A stretch of 64,000 bases of DNA from Acidobacteriota bacterium (GTDB lineage: Bacteria; Acidobacteriota; Vicinamibacteria; Vicinamibacterales; CAVVIG01), in the NCBI GenBank assembly GCA_003222395.1, contig QHWB01000054.1:29664-93663 (forward strand). The letters run 5' to 3'. The position numbers and the translations under genes are program-made. The notes below the pieces were generated by a model. The model ran no database searches and was not told where the DNA came from. It saw only the letters and a program-made list of their open reading frames with translations. Below are positions 16,372 through 25,584 of the stretch, piece by piece; position 1 is the first letter of the stretch; each line of letters starts with the position of its first letter.

Positions 16372-17427
16372 CTAGACCGCCTTCACCAACCGTGCGTACA
16401 GCTCGCAATACCGCAACCGAAACCGATCGACGTCGAAATGACGGACAGCCAGCATGCGCGCGCCGACAGCCATGTTGGCGTAATTGCGGAGCACCGCATC
16501 CAGCGCGGCGCCGGCTGCGTCGATGTCGCGCGAGAAGGAGGCGCCGGCGCCGCTGCGCGCGATGAGCGGCGCGAGCCCGCAGGTCGCTGCGACGAGCGCG
16601 GGCCGGCCGCACGCCACGCCCTCGACGATCGAGTTCGGGCACGATTTCCCGAACCCGTCCTCATAGCAGATGACTGTCGCATCGGCCGAGCGATAGATAT
16701 CGGGCATCGACCGCCCGTTCTTCGTTTCGACCACGATGTTGTCGGGCGGCGAGAGGCGCGCGAGCGCGCGGTTCGCCGCACGCTGACTGCCCCAGTCGCG
16801 CCACAGCAGCACGATGTCGACCTCGGGCCGGGCCCGTGCGAGCTCGACGAGAAACGGAATGCCGCGCCGCGAGAACTCCGCCGGATCGGCCGGCGTGCTC
16901 GCAAAGAGCAACCGAAACCGTCCGTCCGTCGGGACGAGGATCTCAGGCTCGGGACAGAAGTGCTGCAGGTTGACGCCCGGGTACACAACGGCCACGCGAT
17001 CGGCGGGAACGCCGGCCTCGATCAGCGCGCCGGCGAGCGGCTCGGTTTCGGCGGCGAACATCGAAACTTTCTGCGCGAGCTTCGAATCAAGCGCGCCGCC
17101 CGGCAGCGCGACCGTGAACACGACGGGCCGCCGGCCGACCGCGCGCAGCAGATGCCATTCGTCGATCGCGCCGAACACGTGCGTCACGTCGCCGCGCGGC
17201 TCGACGGCGGCCGCCACGGCGCGCAGCGCCGCCCACCGCGCGCTCGACAGCCGGACGACGCGGTCCCGCACGGAGACCGCGGATCGCTGACCGGACGAAA
17301 ACGACACGACCGGCGCACGACCGCCGTACAGATCGCGCAGCGCCTGCACTTCGTTCGACAGCGCTTCGCTTCCCGGCTGCCACACGCCGGTCCAATAGGT
17401 CACCTGCGGCGGCATGTCACAATCCAT
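16372..17427 (-). CDS. Glycosyltransferase family 4
   Basis: A protein of about 351 residues with a GT-B C-terminal half: VYPGVNLQHF, LLFASTPADPAEFSRRG and the SIVEGVACGRPALVA donor segment with an upstream YEDGFG. The N-terminal acceptor domain is less conserved. ATG 17427 is used; an in-frame ATG at 17415 is possible. Either overlaps the methyltransferase stop (17400), which fits translation coupling in the operon. Confidence 0.85.
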   Translation of the reverse strand: MDCDMPPQVTYWTGVWQPGSEALSNEVQALRDLYGGRAPVVSFSSGQRSAVSVRDRVVRLSSARWAALRAVAAAVEPRGDVTHVFGAIDEWHLLRAVGRRPVVFTVALPGGALDSKLAQKVSMFAAETEPLAGALIEAGVPADRVAVVYPGVNLQHFCPEPEILVPTDGRFRLLFASTPADPAEFSRRGIPFLVELARARPEVDIVLLWRDWGSQRAANRALARLSPPDNIVVETKNGRSMPDIYRSADATVICYEDGFGKSCPNSIVEGVACGRPALVAATCGLAPLIARSGAGASFSRDIDAAGAALDAVLRNYANMAVGARMLAVRHFDVDRFRLRYCELYARLVKAV

Positions 17428-18152
17428 TCGAGCGGGGCTCCGCCGCCAAACCGATCGACGAGCTCGATGGCGAGCCGTGCCATCTGCCGCGAACGCGGCG
17501 CGACGAGCGTCTGGATGCGCGCGAGGGCGGGGTAGCGGCGTTGAACGCCTTCGAGCGAGACGAGCTCGAGCTCCGATTCGGCGAGCTCCATCTCCAGGAC
17601 GTCCGGCCGCATCAGCGCGTCGTAATGCTGGTACTCGCCGGGCGCGTACGCGCGCAGCGGCGCCGACACGATCTCGTTGATCGCGTCGAACACCAGCGTG
17701 CCGCCGGGCCGCAGCACCTTCGCGATCTGGCGATAGAGAAGCGTCCGTTCGGTCGATCTGAAATGACGAATCAACCGGAACACGTACACGAGATCGAAGG
17801 CGTTGGCGAACGGCAGGCTGAACGCGTCGCCCTGCAGCGTGCGCCACCGGAGCGACGTCCGCGCCAGGCGGCGACGGGCTTCGGAGAGCATCTGCGCGCT
17901 CGCTTCGACGAGAACCGGCATCATCACGAAGCCGTCGATTCCCTTCGACACGTCGACCGTCAGCCGTCCCGGGCCGGGCGCAATCTCGAGCACGCGGCTT
18001 GGCCTTTTCTCGCCGATCAGACGGCGGATGGCGGCGACCTGACGCGCGTGGAGCAGCGCGCCGAGCGGTTCGCGGAACCGGGTATCGACGTATTCGCGCG
18101 CGACGGTCTCGTCGCGGTACGCCTGCCGAATGGCGTCGTGCCCCTTGATCAT
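17400..18152 (-). CDS. SAM-dependent methyltransferase
   Basis: A 250-residue class I methyltransferase. Motif I is VLEIAPGPGRLTVDVSKG (the usual ExGxGxG has a P), followed by an acidic VLVEAS segment, GDAFSLPF and VLRPGGTLVFDAINE. The substrate is not clear; methylation of a glycan residue or of a lipid-linked sugar is suggested by the neighbours. ATG 18152 overlaps the stop of the amidotransferase (ATGA). Confidence 0.87.
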   Translation of the reverse strand: MIKGHDAIRQAYRDETVAREYVDTRFREPLGALLHARQVAAIRRLIGEKRPSRVLEIAPGPGRLTVDVSKGIDGFVMMPVLVEASAQMLSEARRRLARTSLRWRTLQGDAFSLPFANAFDLVYVFRLIRHFRSTERTLLYRQIAKVLRPGGTLVFDAINEIVSAPLRAYAPGEYQHYDALMRPDVLEMELAESELELVSLEGVQRRYPALARIQTLVAPRSRQMARLAIELVDRFGGGAPLEWIVTCRRR

Positions 18153-20071
18153 GCGTGAACCAGGACCGGCGCCGGCGCCGCAGGGTGTGGCTGAGACTGC
18201 AATTTGTGCCATCGTTCGAGCATCCATATCGCCCAGAGTGCGTAGGAGTGATTCCTCGCGCCCGCTTTGTGTTCGTCGAACATCCGCCGAACGGCGCCGA
18301 CATCCATCAGGCCGCCGACGGCGGACCCGGCGCCGAACACGTCGTCGCAAAATTGCGCCGCGTGCGCGCTCGCGATCCAGCGGCCGATCGGCGCGGTGAA
18401 CCCGTGCTTCGGCATCGAGAGCAGCGGCGCCGGCAGGCGCCGCCGCGCGAGACGCCGGAGCGGCACCTTCGACGTGTCGAGCGAAAATTTCCGCCGCGCG
18501 GGAATCCGGAACGCGAGCTCGACGACGCGGCGATCGAGCAGCGGACAGCGGACCTCGAGCCCGTGCTGCATCGTCATCCGATCGACCTTCACCAGCACGT
18601 CGTTCGGGAGGTAGACCTTGAGATCCGCGTACTCCGCGCGTTGAACGGGATCGGTGGAGGGGCACCGGCGATAGGGCGCCGTCACCGATTCGTAGAGCGC
18701 CGTGTCGCGGACGTCGCCTTCGAGGCCGAGCAGCGCGCGCGCCGACGCGGGCTTCAGGAAACAGAGATCCGCGTAGTACGCGGCCGCCGCGTCGCCCGCC
18801 AGGTTTTCGAGCACCGTGCCGAGGCGCAGCGGTCGCGGGAGCCGCGCCGATCGCGGCCATCGCCTGCCGAGCCACCCGGTCGCCGCCTGCAGCCCCGCCC
18901 CGTGAACCATCGGCCGCACGCGCGCTTCGACGGCGTGCGGACCGTAGCGGAAGTCGTAGCCGCCGAACGATTCGTCGCCGCCGTCACCGCTCAACGCGAC
19001 CGTGACGTGCCGGCGGGCCATCGCGGAGAGGTAGTACGTCGGAATGGCGGAGGCGTCGGCGAAGGGTTCGTCGAACGCGCGCACGATCGGATCGAGCACT
19101 TCGTCGAGCCTCGGCTCGAGCACCGCCGATTCGTGGCGCGTTCGGTAGGCGCGCGCCGTCAGCGCGGCGCTCGCCAGCTCGTTGTGCGCCGCATCGCTGA
19201 AGCCGACGCTCACCGTCTGCAGCCGATCGCCGAGCGTGTCGGCCATGAACGACACGACGAGCCCCGAGTCGATGCCACCCGACAGAAATGCACCGAGCGG
19301 CACCTCGCTCTCCAACCGCTCACGCACCGCCTTGCCGATCGCCGATTCGAGCTGCCGGTCCAGCACGTCGTCGGAAAGGCCGACGGTGTCGAACTCTTCG
19401 ATGTCCCAGTACTTGCGGATCTCCACGCGGCCGCCGGCGGCGCGCAGCCAGTGTCCCGGCTCCAGCTTTCGCACGTGCCGGTAAATCGTGTCGGGCGCGA
19501 CGACGTAGCCGAGCGACAGGTAGCTCTCGAGCGCCGACGTGTCGATGGCGCCGTCCCACGCCGGGCTCGCCGCGATCGCCTTGATCTCGCTGGCGAAGTG
19601 CAGCGCGCCGTCGAGGATCGCCCAGAAGAGCGGCTTCTTCCCGAGGCGGTCGCGCGCGACGAACAGCTCACGCCGCCGGACGTCGTAGATGGCGAACGCG
19701 AACATGCCTTCGAGCCGGTCGACGCAGCCGGCGCCGTACTGCTCGTACGCATGCACGATGACTTCGGTGTCGCTCGCGGTGCGGAACGAGTGGCCGCGCG
19801 CCGACAGATCGGCGCGCAGCGCGTGATGGTTGTAGATTTCGCCGTTGAACACGATCCACAACGAGCGATCCTCGTTCGGAATCGGCTGGTCGCCCCCTGC
19901 GCGATCGATGATCGCGAGGCGCGCGTGACCGAGCGCCGCGGCGACGTCGTCGAACGAGTGCTGTCCGTCCGGACCACGGTGACGGAGCGTCGCCGTCATC
20001 GGCCCGATCGCCGCGCGAATCGCCGGATTCAGCTCGCCGTCGGTTGCGACCGCGCCGCAGATTCCACACAT
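18149..20071 (-). CDS. Asparagine-synthase-like glutamine amidotransferase (XrtA-associated type)
   Basis: A 640-residue class II amidotransferase. Residues 1-210 are the N-terminal nucleophile glutaminase domain (catalytic Cys2 in MCGICG, RHRGPDGQHS, FNGEIYN). Residues about 220-590 are the asparagine-synthase ATP-pyrophosphatase domain (SGGIDSGLV P-loop, SGDGGDESFGGY). TIGR03108-type proteins of exosortase EPS loci have this form and probably amidate a uronic acid or other carboxylate in the polymer rather than make asparagine. The Stp2-like and ligase genes beside it strengthen that reading. Confidence 0.92.
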   Translation of the reverse strand: MCGICGAVATDGELNPAIRAAIGPMTATLRHRGPDGQHSFDDVAAALGHARLAIIDRAGGDQPIPNEDRSLWIVFNGEIYNHHALRADLSARGHSFRTASDTEVIVHAYEQYGAGCVDRLEGMFAFAIYDVRRRELFVARDRLGKKPLFWAILDGALHFASEIKAIAASPAWDGAIDTSALESYLSLGYVVAPDTIYRHVRKLEPGHWLRAAGGRVEIRKYWDIEEFDTVGLSDDVLDRQLESAIGKAVRERLESEVPLGAFLSGGIDSGLVVSFMADTLGDRLQTVSVGFSDAAHNELASAALTARAYRTRHESAVLEPRLDEVLDPIVRAFDEPFADASAIPTYYLSAMARRHVTVALSGDGGDESFGGYDFRYGPHAVEARVRPMVHGAGLQAATGWLGRRWPRSARLPRPLRLGTVLENLAGDAAAAYYADLCFLKPASARALLGLEGDVRDTALYESVTAPYRRCPSTDPVQRAEYADLKVYLPNDVLVKVDRMTMQHGLEVRCPLLDRRVVELAFRIPARRKFSLDTSKVPLRRLARRRLPAPLLSMPKHGFTAPIGRWIASAHAAQFCDDVFGAGSAVGGLMDVGAVRRMFDEHKAGARNHSYALWAIWMLERWHKLQSQPHPAAPAPVLVHA

Positions 20072-20075
20072 GTCT

Positions 20076-21185
20076 TCAGCCAGCCAATCGGTCGTACACG
20101 ACCGCGTAACGCTCCACCATGTTGTCGAGCGCGAACCGCACCTCGACGCTGCGCCGCGCCGCGGAGCCCAGCCCGCGCCGGTATTCGCCCGACCAGCTGA
20201 GCGCGAGCAGCGCGTCGGCAAGCCGTGCGGGATATCGCGCCGGCACCAGCACGCCGGTCGCGCCGTTCTCGATGACCTCCGACGTGCCGCCCACTCTGGT
20301 CGCGACGACCGGCAGACCGGCCGCCATCGCTTCGAGAATCGTCAGCGACACCCCTTCGGAGACGGAGCTGTTCGCGTACACGTCGAACGCCGGCAGGATG
20401 CGGCGCGCGTCGGCGCGCGCGCCCAGAAAGCGGACCGCGCCGTCGACGCCGACGTCGTGCGCGAACGATTCGAGCATTTCGCGCTCCCCGCCATCACCCA
20501 CGACGACGAGCATCGAGCGAGGCGACTGAGCGCGGACGGTCGCGAACGCTTCGATGAGCGAAGTGAGGTTCTTCACCGGATCCAGCCGGGCGATCGTCCC
20601 GATCACGAACGCGTCTTCGGGAATCCACAGCTTGCGCCGCGCGCTCCGCCGATCGGCCGGCGTCGGCACCGCGCCCGGCTCGACGCCGTTGTGAATGATG
20701 GCGATCCGCTGTCGCGGAAACCCCTCCGCGACCATCGACTCGCGCAGCGCGCGCGAGACGGAATGAAGCGATCCCGGCAACCGCCCGAGGAGCGGATTCA
20801 CGAATCGCCGCTTGAGCGACGGCGGACCGTCCGACAGCCGGCCGTGCTCGGTGAACACGAGCTTCAGCTGCGGCCGGAGCAGCGCGGCGATGCTTCCGTA
20901 CACGAACGGCGAGTACTGATGGCAGTGAATGATGTCGGCGCCGACCCGTTCGGCGACCTTCGCGATCCGGTAGCCGAGCGACGGCCGGAACCCCGACCGG
21001 CGGTGAAACGCGACGACTTCGATGCCCTTGTCCGCGAGATCGCGCGCCAGCGCTCCAGGGGTGTCGAGGCAGCAGACGGCCATTTCGAAACGCCGTTGCA
21101 GACGCGTGCAGATGTCCACGACGAGCCGTTCGGTGCCGCCGGTATCGAGGCTCAACACGACTTGAACGACGCGCGGCAGCTTCAT
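20076..21185 (-). CDS. Glycosyltransferase family 4, Stp2-like (XrtA-associated)
   Basis: A 369-residue GT-B enzyme beginning MKLPRVVQVVLSLDTGGTER, close to the TIGR03088 sugar transferases of PEP-CTERM/XrtA EPS loci. It has IIHCHQYSPFVYG, FTEHGRLSDG, IAIIHNGVEPG, IGTIARLDPVKNL and the donor motif SSVSEGVSLTILEAMAAGLP. Its start overlaps the ligase stop by 4 nt. Confidence 0.9.
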   Translation of the reverse strand: MKLPRVVQVVLSLDTGGTERLVVDICTRLQRRFEMAVCCLDTPGALARDLADKGIEVVAFHRRSGFRPSLGYRIAKVAERVGADIIHCHQYSPFVYGSIAALLRPQLKLVFTEHGRLSDGPPSLKRRFVNPLLGRLPGSLHSVSRALRESMVAEGFPRQRIAIIHNGVEPGAVPTPADRRSARRKLWIPEDAFVIGTIARLDPVKNLTSLIEAFATVRAQSPRSMLVVVGDGGEREMLESFAHDVGVDGAVRFLGARADARRILPAFDVYANSSVSEGVSLTILEAMAAGLPVVATRVGGTSEVIENGATGVLVPARYPARLADALLALSWSGEYRRGLGSAARRSVEVRFALDNMVERYAVVYDRLAG

Positions 21186-22618
21186 GCCGGTTTCCTCGAC
21201 GCTGAACCGCCTTCGCCAAGGCGGTTGTCAAGAAGGGCCGCGCGACCGCGTGCGTAAACGGGACGCGTCGACCAGAAGTCTTCCAGCGGGGCCGCTACGA
21301 CCGGCGCAGGCGCCGGTTGCCGCTTCGCTTCGGCGCAGAGGTCGGCCGACACGCGATCGAGCGCGGCGAGGATGGCGAACGTCAGCCACGTGACGTCGTT
21401 CAGCGCCATCCCGAGGAAGCTGCCTCCGACGAGGAACCCTGTCATCGATGCCATCAGCGCCGTGGCCGTCGTCGACATCATTCGCGCCGATGCGGGCGAC
21501 AAATCCGCTGTCCACGATCGGCGGCGAACGCGAAGCGCGATGAGGAACGCGCACGCGAACTGGCCGAGCCAAATCGCGAGGCCTGGATACCCCAGCTCGG
21601 CGAGCACCTGAAAGTGACTGCTGTGCACCGCGCGGCCGTGGCCGAAGCGACCGTTCGAGAAGTCGTAGTCGTCGTACGCGTACTCGTAGTTGCGAAGACC
21701 GACACCGAGCGGCTGCGCGTCGGCCATCGCCTTCGCGACCTGCCAGAAATGGAAGCGGCTGACCGCCGATCCTTCGTCCTGCTCGTAGCTGTTCAGCGTG
21801 TTGAGCCGGTCGGCGTAGCCGTCGGGCATCGGCACGAACACGAGGCCGAGGACGGCGAGCGCCGACACGCCGAGCGCCAGGCGCACCCGCTTCTGGTGGA
21901 ATGCGATGTACACGAGCGTCGCCGCGGCGAGCCCGAGGAATCCGCCGCGCGAGAACGTGCTGACGACCGTGAACGCGCACAGCGGGACGGCGAGGCGGAA
22001 GGCGCGGCGTCCCCAGAGCAGCAGCTTCGGCCGATTCTCCGGCACGACGAGATCGAGGTTGTCGCCCGCTGCCACGAGCAGCGGCATGATCATGACGGTG
22101 CCGCACGCGTAGCCGTTGTTGTCGACGAACGCGCCCGACAAGCCGTCGAAGAACCGAACGCCGCCGCCGAGCATCGACGCGAGTCCCGCTTTGGCCGCGT
22201 GGAAGCCGAACGAGCCCGACATGACGGCGATCACCGTCGCCAGCCGCCGCGGTGTGTTGATGAGCGTCACGGCGAGCAGACACACCACGAGCAGACGGGC
22301 GTAGAAGTCGACCCACGACCAGCCGACGTCCGCGTTCACCGCGTTGACCTGCGCGACGATGCTCGATGCGAGAAACAGCAGGCTGCCGACGCTCAGCGGA
22401 TGCGTGACGTTGGGCATCACGCCCGTCAGCAACGACGGTACGACGAGGACGATGCCCACGAGCAGCGATGGTTTCAGCGCCGAGATGTCGAGCCACATCC
22501 AGTCGAGCGGGCGGAAGAACGCGAACCAGAGATAGAGCAGCAGCGCGACGAAGCGGTACTTCAGCGACAGCAGCATCCCGGGCACGAAGATCGACAGGAC
22601 GATGAGGGTTCTCAGCAT
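21182..22618 (-). CDS. O-antigen ligase/polymerase-like membrane protein (XrtA-associated type)
   Basis: A 478-residue polytopic membrane protein with about ten to twelve hydrophobic segments. It resembles Wzy/WaaL proteins and the TIGR03097 'O-glycosylation ligase, exosortase A-associated' group: YLWFAFFRPLDW near the N-terminus, TFSRGGFLGL, and a large periplasmic loop containing GVGLRNYEYAYDDYD and VHSSHFQVLAELGYPGL. It likely polymerises or transfers the lipid-linked glycan. ATG 22618 is 13 nt after the upstream stop. Confidence 0.9.
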   Translation of the reverse strand: MLRTLIVLSIFVPGMLLSLKYRFVALLLYLWFAFFRPLDWMWLDISALKPSLLVGIVLVVPSLLTGVMPNVTHPLSVGSLLFLASSIVAQVNAVNADVGWSWVDFYARLLVVCLLAVTLINTPRRLATVIAVMSGSFGFHAAKAGLASMLGGGVRFFDGLSGAFVDNNGYACGTVMIMPLLVAAGDNLDLVVPENRPKLLLWGRRAFRLAVPLCAFTVVSTFSRGGFLGLAAATLVYIAFHQKRVRLALGVSALAVLGLVFVPMPDGYADRLNTLNSYEQDEGSAVSRFHFWQVAKAMADAQPLGVGLRNYEYAYDDYDFSNGRFGHGRAVHSSHFQVLAELGYPGLAIWLGQFACAFLIALRVRRRSWTADLSPASARMMSTTATALMASMTGFLVGGSFLGMALNDVTWLTFAILAALDRVSADLCAEAKRQPAPAPVVAAPLEDFWSTRPVYARGRAALLDNRLGEGGSASRKPA

Positions 22619-22631
22619 CGATGGATCGCGC

Positions 22632-23810
22632 TCATGCGCCGCCGCCGATGCGGCGCTGCAGATCGGAAACGCGCGCCGCGGCATGCTGCCAGCTGAAACA
22701 CTGTTGCGCGCGCACGCGTCCCGCCAGGCCCATCCGCCGGCGTCGCTCATCCGACGTCGCGAGCGCGGCGATCGCGTCGGCGACCGCCTCGACGCTGGCG
22801 CCGTCGACGAGCAGCCCGGTGACGTCGCGCTCGACGGCTTCGGGAACCCCGCCGCTGTCGCCGCCGATGACCGGCCTGCCGCTCGCCGCGGCCTCGAGGA
22901 ACACGATGCCGAACCCCTCGATGTCGCCGTCGTCGACGCGATTGGGTAGCAGGAACACGTCGCACGCGGCGTAGAACGCGGGTAAATCGGCGTCGGCGAC
23001 GATGCCGGCAAAGAAGACGCGGCCTTCGAGGTGATGCTCGCCGACGAGGCGCTCGAGCCGCCGGCGCTCGTCGCCGTCGCCTGCAATCACGTACCGCACG
23101 TTCGGGCATCGCGACCGCAGCGCCGCCACCGCCTGGATCGCGACATCGTGCCCTTTGCGCCGCTGCAGGCGGCCGACCGACAGCAGCAGCACGTCGCTCG
23201 CGTCGGCCGCGTAGCGCCGCCGCACGGCCGAACCGTCCACACGGGGATGAAACCGATCGGCGTCGACCGCCGGGTGGACGATGTGAATTTTGGTCTCGGG
23301 GACGCCGAGCGCGGTGAGCATGCCGGCGGTGTTGCGGCTGTTGGCGAGCGCCGCCGTCGACCGGCGGTACACCACTTTCGTCAGCCAGGTCAGCTCGCGC
23401 GACGTGAGCGCGCTCGCCAGATCTTCGCCGTGCGCCCAGCACACATAGCCGGGTCCGCCGAGCGACTGCGCCATCATCGCGGCGACGCCCTCCGGCAGGG
23501 CGCGAGCACAGTGGACGAACCCCTGTCGTCGTGGCAGCTGACGGCGAAGCTGCGCCGCCAGCCGGAGATGTCCGGCGAGGCCGCGCGGATCGATGACACC
23601 CCACCGGCTCGTCGCCGGCGGAGTGACGATGGTGACGTCAGCGTCGTGGAGGCGCGAGTAGATGCCGTGAAACAGCACCGCGCTGCCGCCGACCGCCGGC
23701 GGGTACAACTCGGTGAGCAACACGACGCGGCCGCCCCGCTTGCGCACGACGCGCGCGAGCGGCGACGGTCGATCGTCGACGATTGAGATGGCTTCTGCAG
23801 TTGTCGGCAC
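22632..23810 (-). CDS. Glycosyltransferase family 4
   Basis: A GT-B enzyme of about 392 residues: VVLLTELYPPAVGGSAVLF, a C-terminal LLSVGRLQRRKGHDVAIQA and the donor motif EGFGIVFLEAAASGRPVIGG. The frame is open to an ATG at 23849, but that stretch is a sigma-54 promoter with predicted start near 23820, so the GTG at 23810 (PTTAEAIS) is the better start. It opens the minus-strand operon that runs to 15147. Confidence 0.87.
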   Translation of the reverse strand: MPTTAEAISIVDDRPSPLARVVRKRGGRVVLLTELYPPAVGGSAVLFHGIYSRLHDADVTIVTPPATSRWGVIDPRGLAGHLRLAAQLRRQLPRRQGFVHCARALPEGVAAMMAQSLGGPGYVCWAHGEDLASALTSRELTWLTKVVYRRSTAALANSRNTAGMLTALGVPETKIHIVHPAVDADRFHPRVDGSAVRRRYAADASDVLLLSVGRLQRRKGHDVAIQAVAALRSRCPNVRYVIAGDGDERRRLERLVGEHHLEGRVFFAGIVADADLPAFYAACDVFLLPNRVDDGDIEGFGIVFLEAAASGRPVIGGDSGGVPEAVERDVTGLLVDGASVEAVADAIAALATSDERRRRMGLAGRVRAQQCFSWQHAAARVSDLQRRIGGGA

Positions 23811-23830
23811 GTTGTGTGCTGCTCGGATTG

Positions 23831-23846
23831 AGCAAAGAAGCGGCCA
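23831..23846 (-). promoter_or_regulatory. Sigma-54 (-24/-12) promoter of the minus-strand glycosyltransferase operon
   Basis: On the minus strand it reads TGGCCGCTTCTTTGCT (GG-N10-GC, TTGCT). The predicted start is near 23820, ten bases before the GTG at 23810. A GACTTTAGTC palindrome variant lies 83 bp upstream at 23923-23932, inside the start of the divergent gene. Confidence 0.7.
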
Positions 23847-23920
23847 CATCGCGTTGCGTCGCCATTCCTGATCTTTCGTGGCGCCGACGGTCAGGTCGGC
23901 GGCGGTTGTCTGCCGGAGAG

Positions 23921-25138
23921 ATGACTAAAGTCGGAAATCCCATTCGCGTCCTCGAGCTGCGAAGCGTGCGCGGCACGGGCGGCGGGCCCGAGAAGACGAT
24001 TCTCGCGGGCGCCGCGCGCATGAATCCCGCGCGCGCCGCGGCCACGGTCTGCTACCTGCGCGACGAGCGCGATCCCGTCTTCGCCATCGACAGCCGCGCG
24101 GCCGACCTGGGCGTCGAGTACGTCGAGGTCCGCGAGCGGCACTCGTTCGATCCGTCCGTCTGGCGGCCGCTCGTCGACATCGTCCGTGCGCGCGCGATCG
24201 ACATCGTTCACGCGCACGATTACAAGACGGACTTCATCGCGCTTGCGCTCGCCCGCGCGACCGGCGCGATTGCGCTGTCGACCGTGCACGGCTGGATTCA
24301 CGACTCGTGGCGCGAGCGGCGCATCTACTCACCCGCGGATCGCTGGCTGCTGCGCTGGTATCCGCGCGTGATCGCCGTCTCGGACGTGATTCGTACGACC
24401 CTCGTCTCCTCCGGCGTGAAGGCCGAGCGCATCACGACGCTCTTGAACGGCATCGATCCGCTCCACTTCTGGCGCAATCCGGCGCACGTGGCCGACGCGC
24501 GGCGCGAGCTGGGGCTCGAGCCGGGACAGCTGGCGATCGGCGCGGTCGGGCGCCTGGAGCCGGTGAAGCGGTTCGACGTTCTGCTCGAAGCCGTGGCGCG
24601 GCTGCAGCAGCAGGCGCCGTCGCCCAGGCTGTTCATCGTCGGCGACGGCTCGCTTCGAGCGCCGCTCGGCGCGCTGGCCGCACAGCTCGGCGTCGACGCG
24701 TCATTCCTCGGTCATCGCGTCGACATCGTGCGGCTCCATCACGCGTTCGACGTGTTCGTCCAGAGCTCCGATTCGGAAGGGACGCCGAACGCCGTACTCG
24801 AGGCGATGGCGCTCGAGACGCCGATCGTCGCCACCGATGCCGGCGGCACGCGAGGCATCGTCACCGACGACCTGCACGGGCTGATCGTGCCGCGCGGCGA
24901 TGCCGCGGCGCTGGCCGCGGCCATCGGGCGGACCTCCGTCGATCGCGACGCTGCTCTCGCTCGCGCGAAGTGCGCGCGCGGACGCGTCGAACGCGAGCTG
25001 TCGTTCGACGAGCGCACGCGCCGCCTCGAGGGCGTGTACGAGGAACTGGCGGCGGCCAGACGCGATCGCAGCGCGCCAACGGTCGATTTCTCCGTCCGAG
25101 CGGACAACACTCTTCGCGCAAACACGAAACGCAATTGA
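23921..25138 (+). CDS. Glycosyltransferase family 4
   Basis: A 405-residue GT-B enzyme: VRGTGGGPEKTILAGAARM near the N-terminus, IVHAHDYKTDFIAL, TVHGWIHDSW, ITTLLNGIDP, GAVGRLEPVKRFDVLLEA and the donor motif SSDSEGTPNAVLEAMALETP. ATG 23921 is preceded by CCGGAGAG. It is divergent from the minus-strand operon and appears to be monocistronic; I found no clear promoter for it in the 110-bp gap. Confidence 0.9.
   Translation: MTKVGNPIRVLELRSVRGTGGGPEKTILAGAARMNPARAAATVCYLRDERDPVFAIDSRAADLGVEYVEVRERHSFDPSVWRPLVDIVRARAIDIVHAHDYKTDFIALALARATGAIALSTVHGWIHDSWRERRIYSPADRWLLRWYPRVIAVSDVIRTTLVSSGVKAERITTLLNGIDPLHFWRNPAHVADARRELGLEPGQLAIGAVGRLEPVKRFDVLLEAVARLQQQAPSPRLFIVGDGSLRAPLGALAAQLGVDASFLGHRVDIVRLHHAFDVFVQSSDSEGTPNAVLEAMALETPIVATDAGGTRGIVTDDLHGLIVPRGDAAALAAAIGRTSVDRDAALARAKCARGRVERELSFDERTRRLEGVYEELAAARRDRSAPTVDFSVRADNTLRANTKRN
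23923..23932. promoter_or_regulatory. Candidate enhancer (UAS) palindrome variant
   Basis: GACTAAAGTC (GACTTTAGTC on the minus strand) differs by one base from the GACTTTTGTC core found before other sigma-54 promoters here. It lies 83 bp from the -24 element at 23844 and falls on codons 2-4 of the divergent gene, which would tie enhancer and coding sequence together. Confidence 0.35.
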
Positions 25139-25584
25139 CCGGATCGCAATCCGATAGGACATTGACGCTCCCGAGCGGGCACCGTGATTGTGTCGTCGCC
25201 GATGCGATGGATCCGGCTGCGCCTGCGGATCATCGGATCTCGCCGACGACCGTTGCACACGCTCGCGCTTCCCGCCATCGTGTCCGGGCTCGTGAGACGA
25301 ATCGCGCCGCGGCCGGATCTCCGCGCGCGGCTGTTCGTCCCGGGCCGCACTTACGAAACTGCCCCCTGACGGCATAATCCTGATGTATGGCGCGCCCGGT
25401 CGCCACGATCCGTCGCCTCACAGATTGGTGTCCGGGCGACGAATCTGCACGTCGATTCGCGCGGGGTGACGCCTCTGACGTCCCGCTGCACGCCTCTGCG
25501 CACCGGCCTTGTTCGCCCCGAGCACTGCTGCTGATCGCGACGACCACGCTGGTCGTTGGAAGCGCTTTTGCGCTTTCAGCGGGC
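25139..25584. other. Intergenic or 5' region before the beta-helix protein
   Basis: No recognisable gene lies here. The frame of the next gene is open from ATG 25387, adding 66 residues with a hydrophobic stretch (LLLIATTTLVVGSAFAL), but a sigma-54-like sequence at 25557 and a better signal peptide at 25585 make that extension doubtful. Confidence 0.4.
25557..25572 (+). promoter_or_regulatory. Possible sigma-54 promoter (weaker match)
   Basis: TGGAAGCGCTTTTGCG keeps GG-N10-GC and TTGC but lacks the C after GG. The predicted start (about 25583) would give an almost leaderless ATG at 25585. No GACTTTTGTC element is seen upstream, so the call is tentative. Confidence 0.35.

Noticed and set aside
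18149..20071. Housekeeping asparagine synthetase
   Set aside because: The surrounding Stp2-like, ligase and glycosyltransferase genes favour the EPS-associated amidotransferase type.
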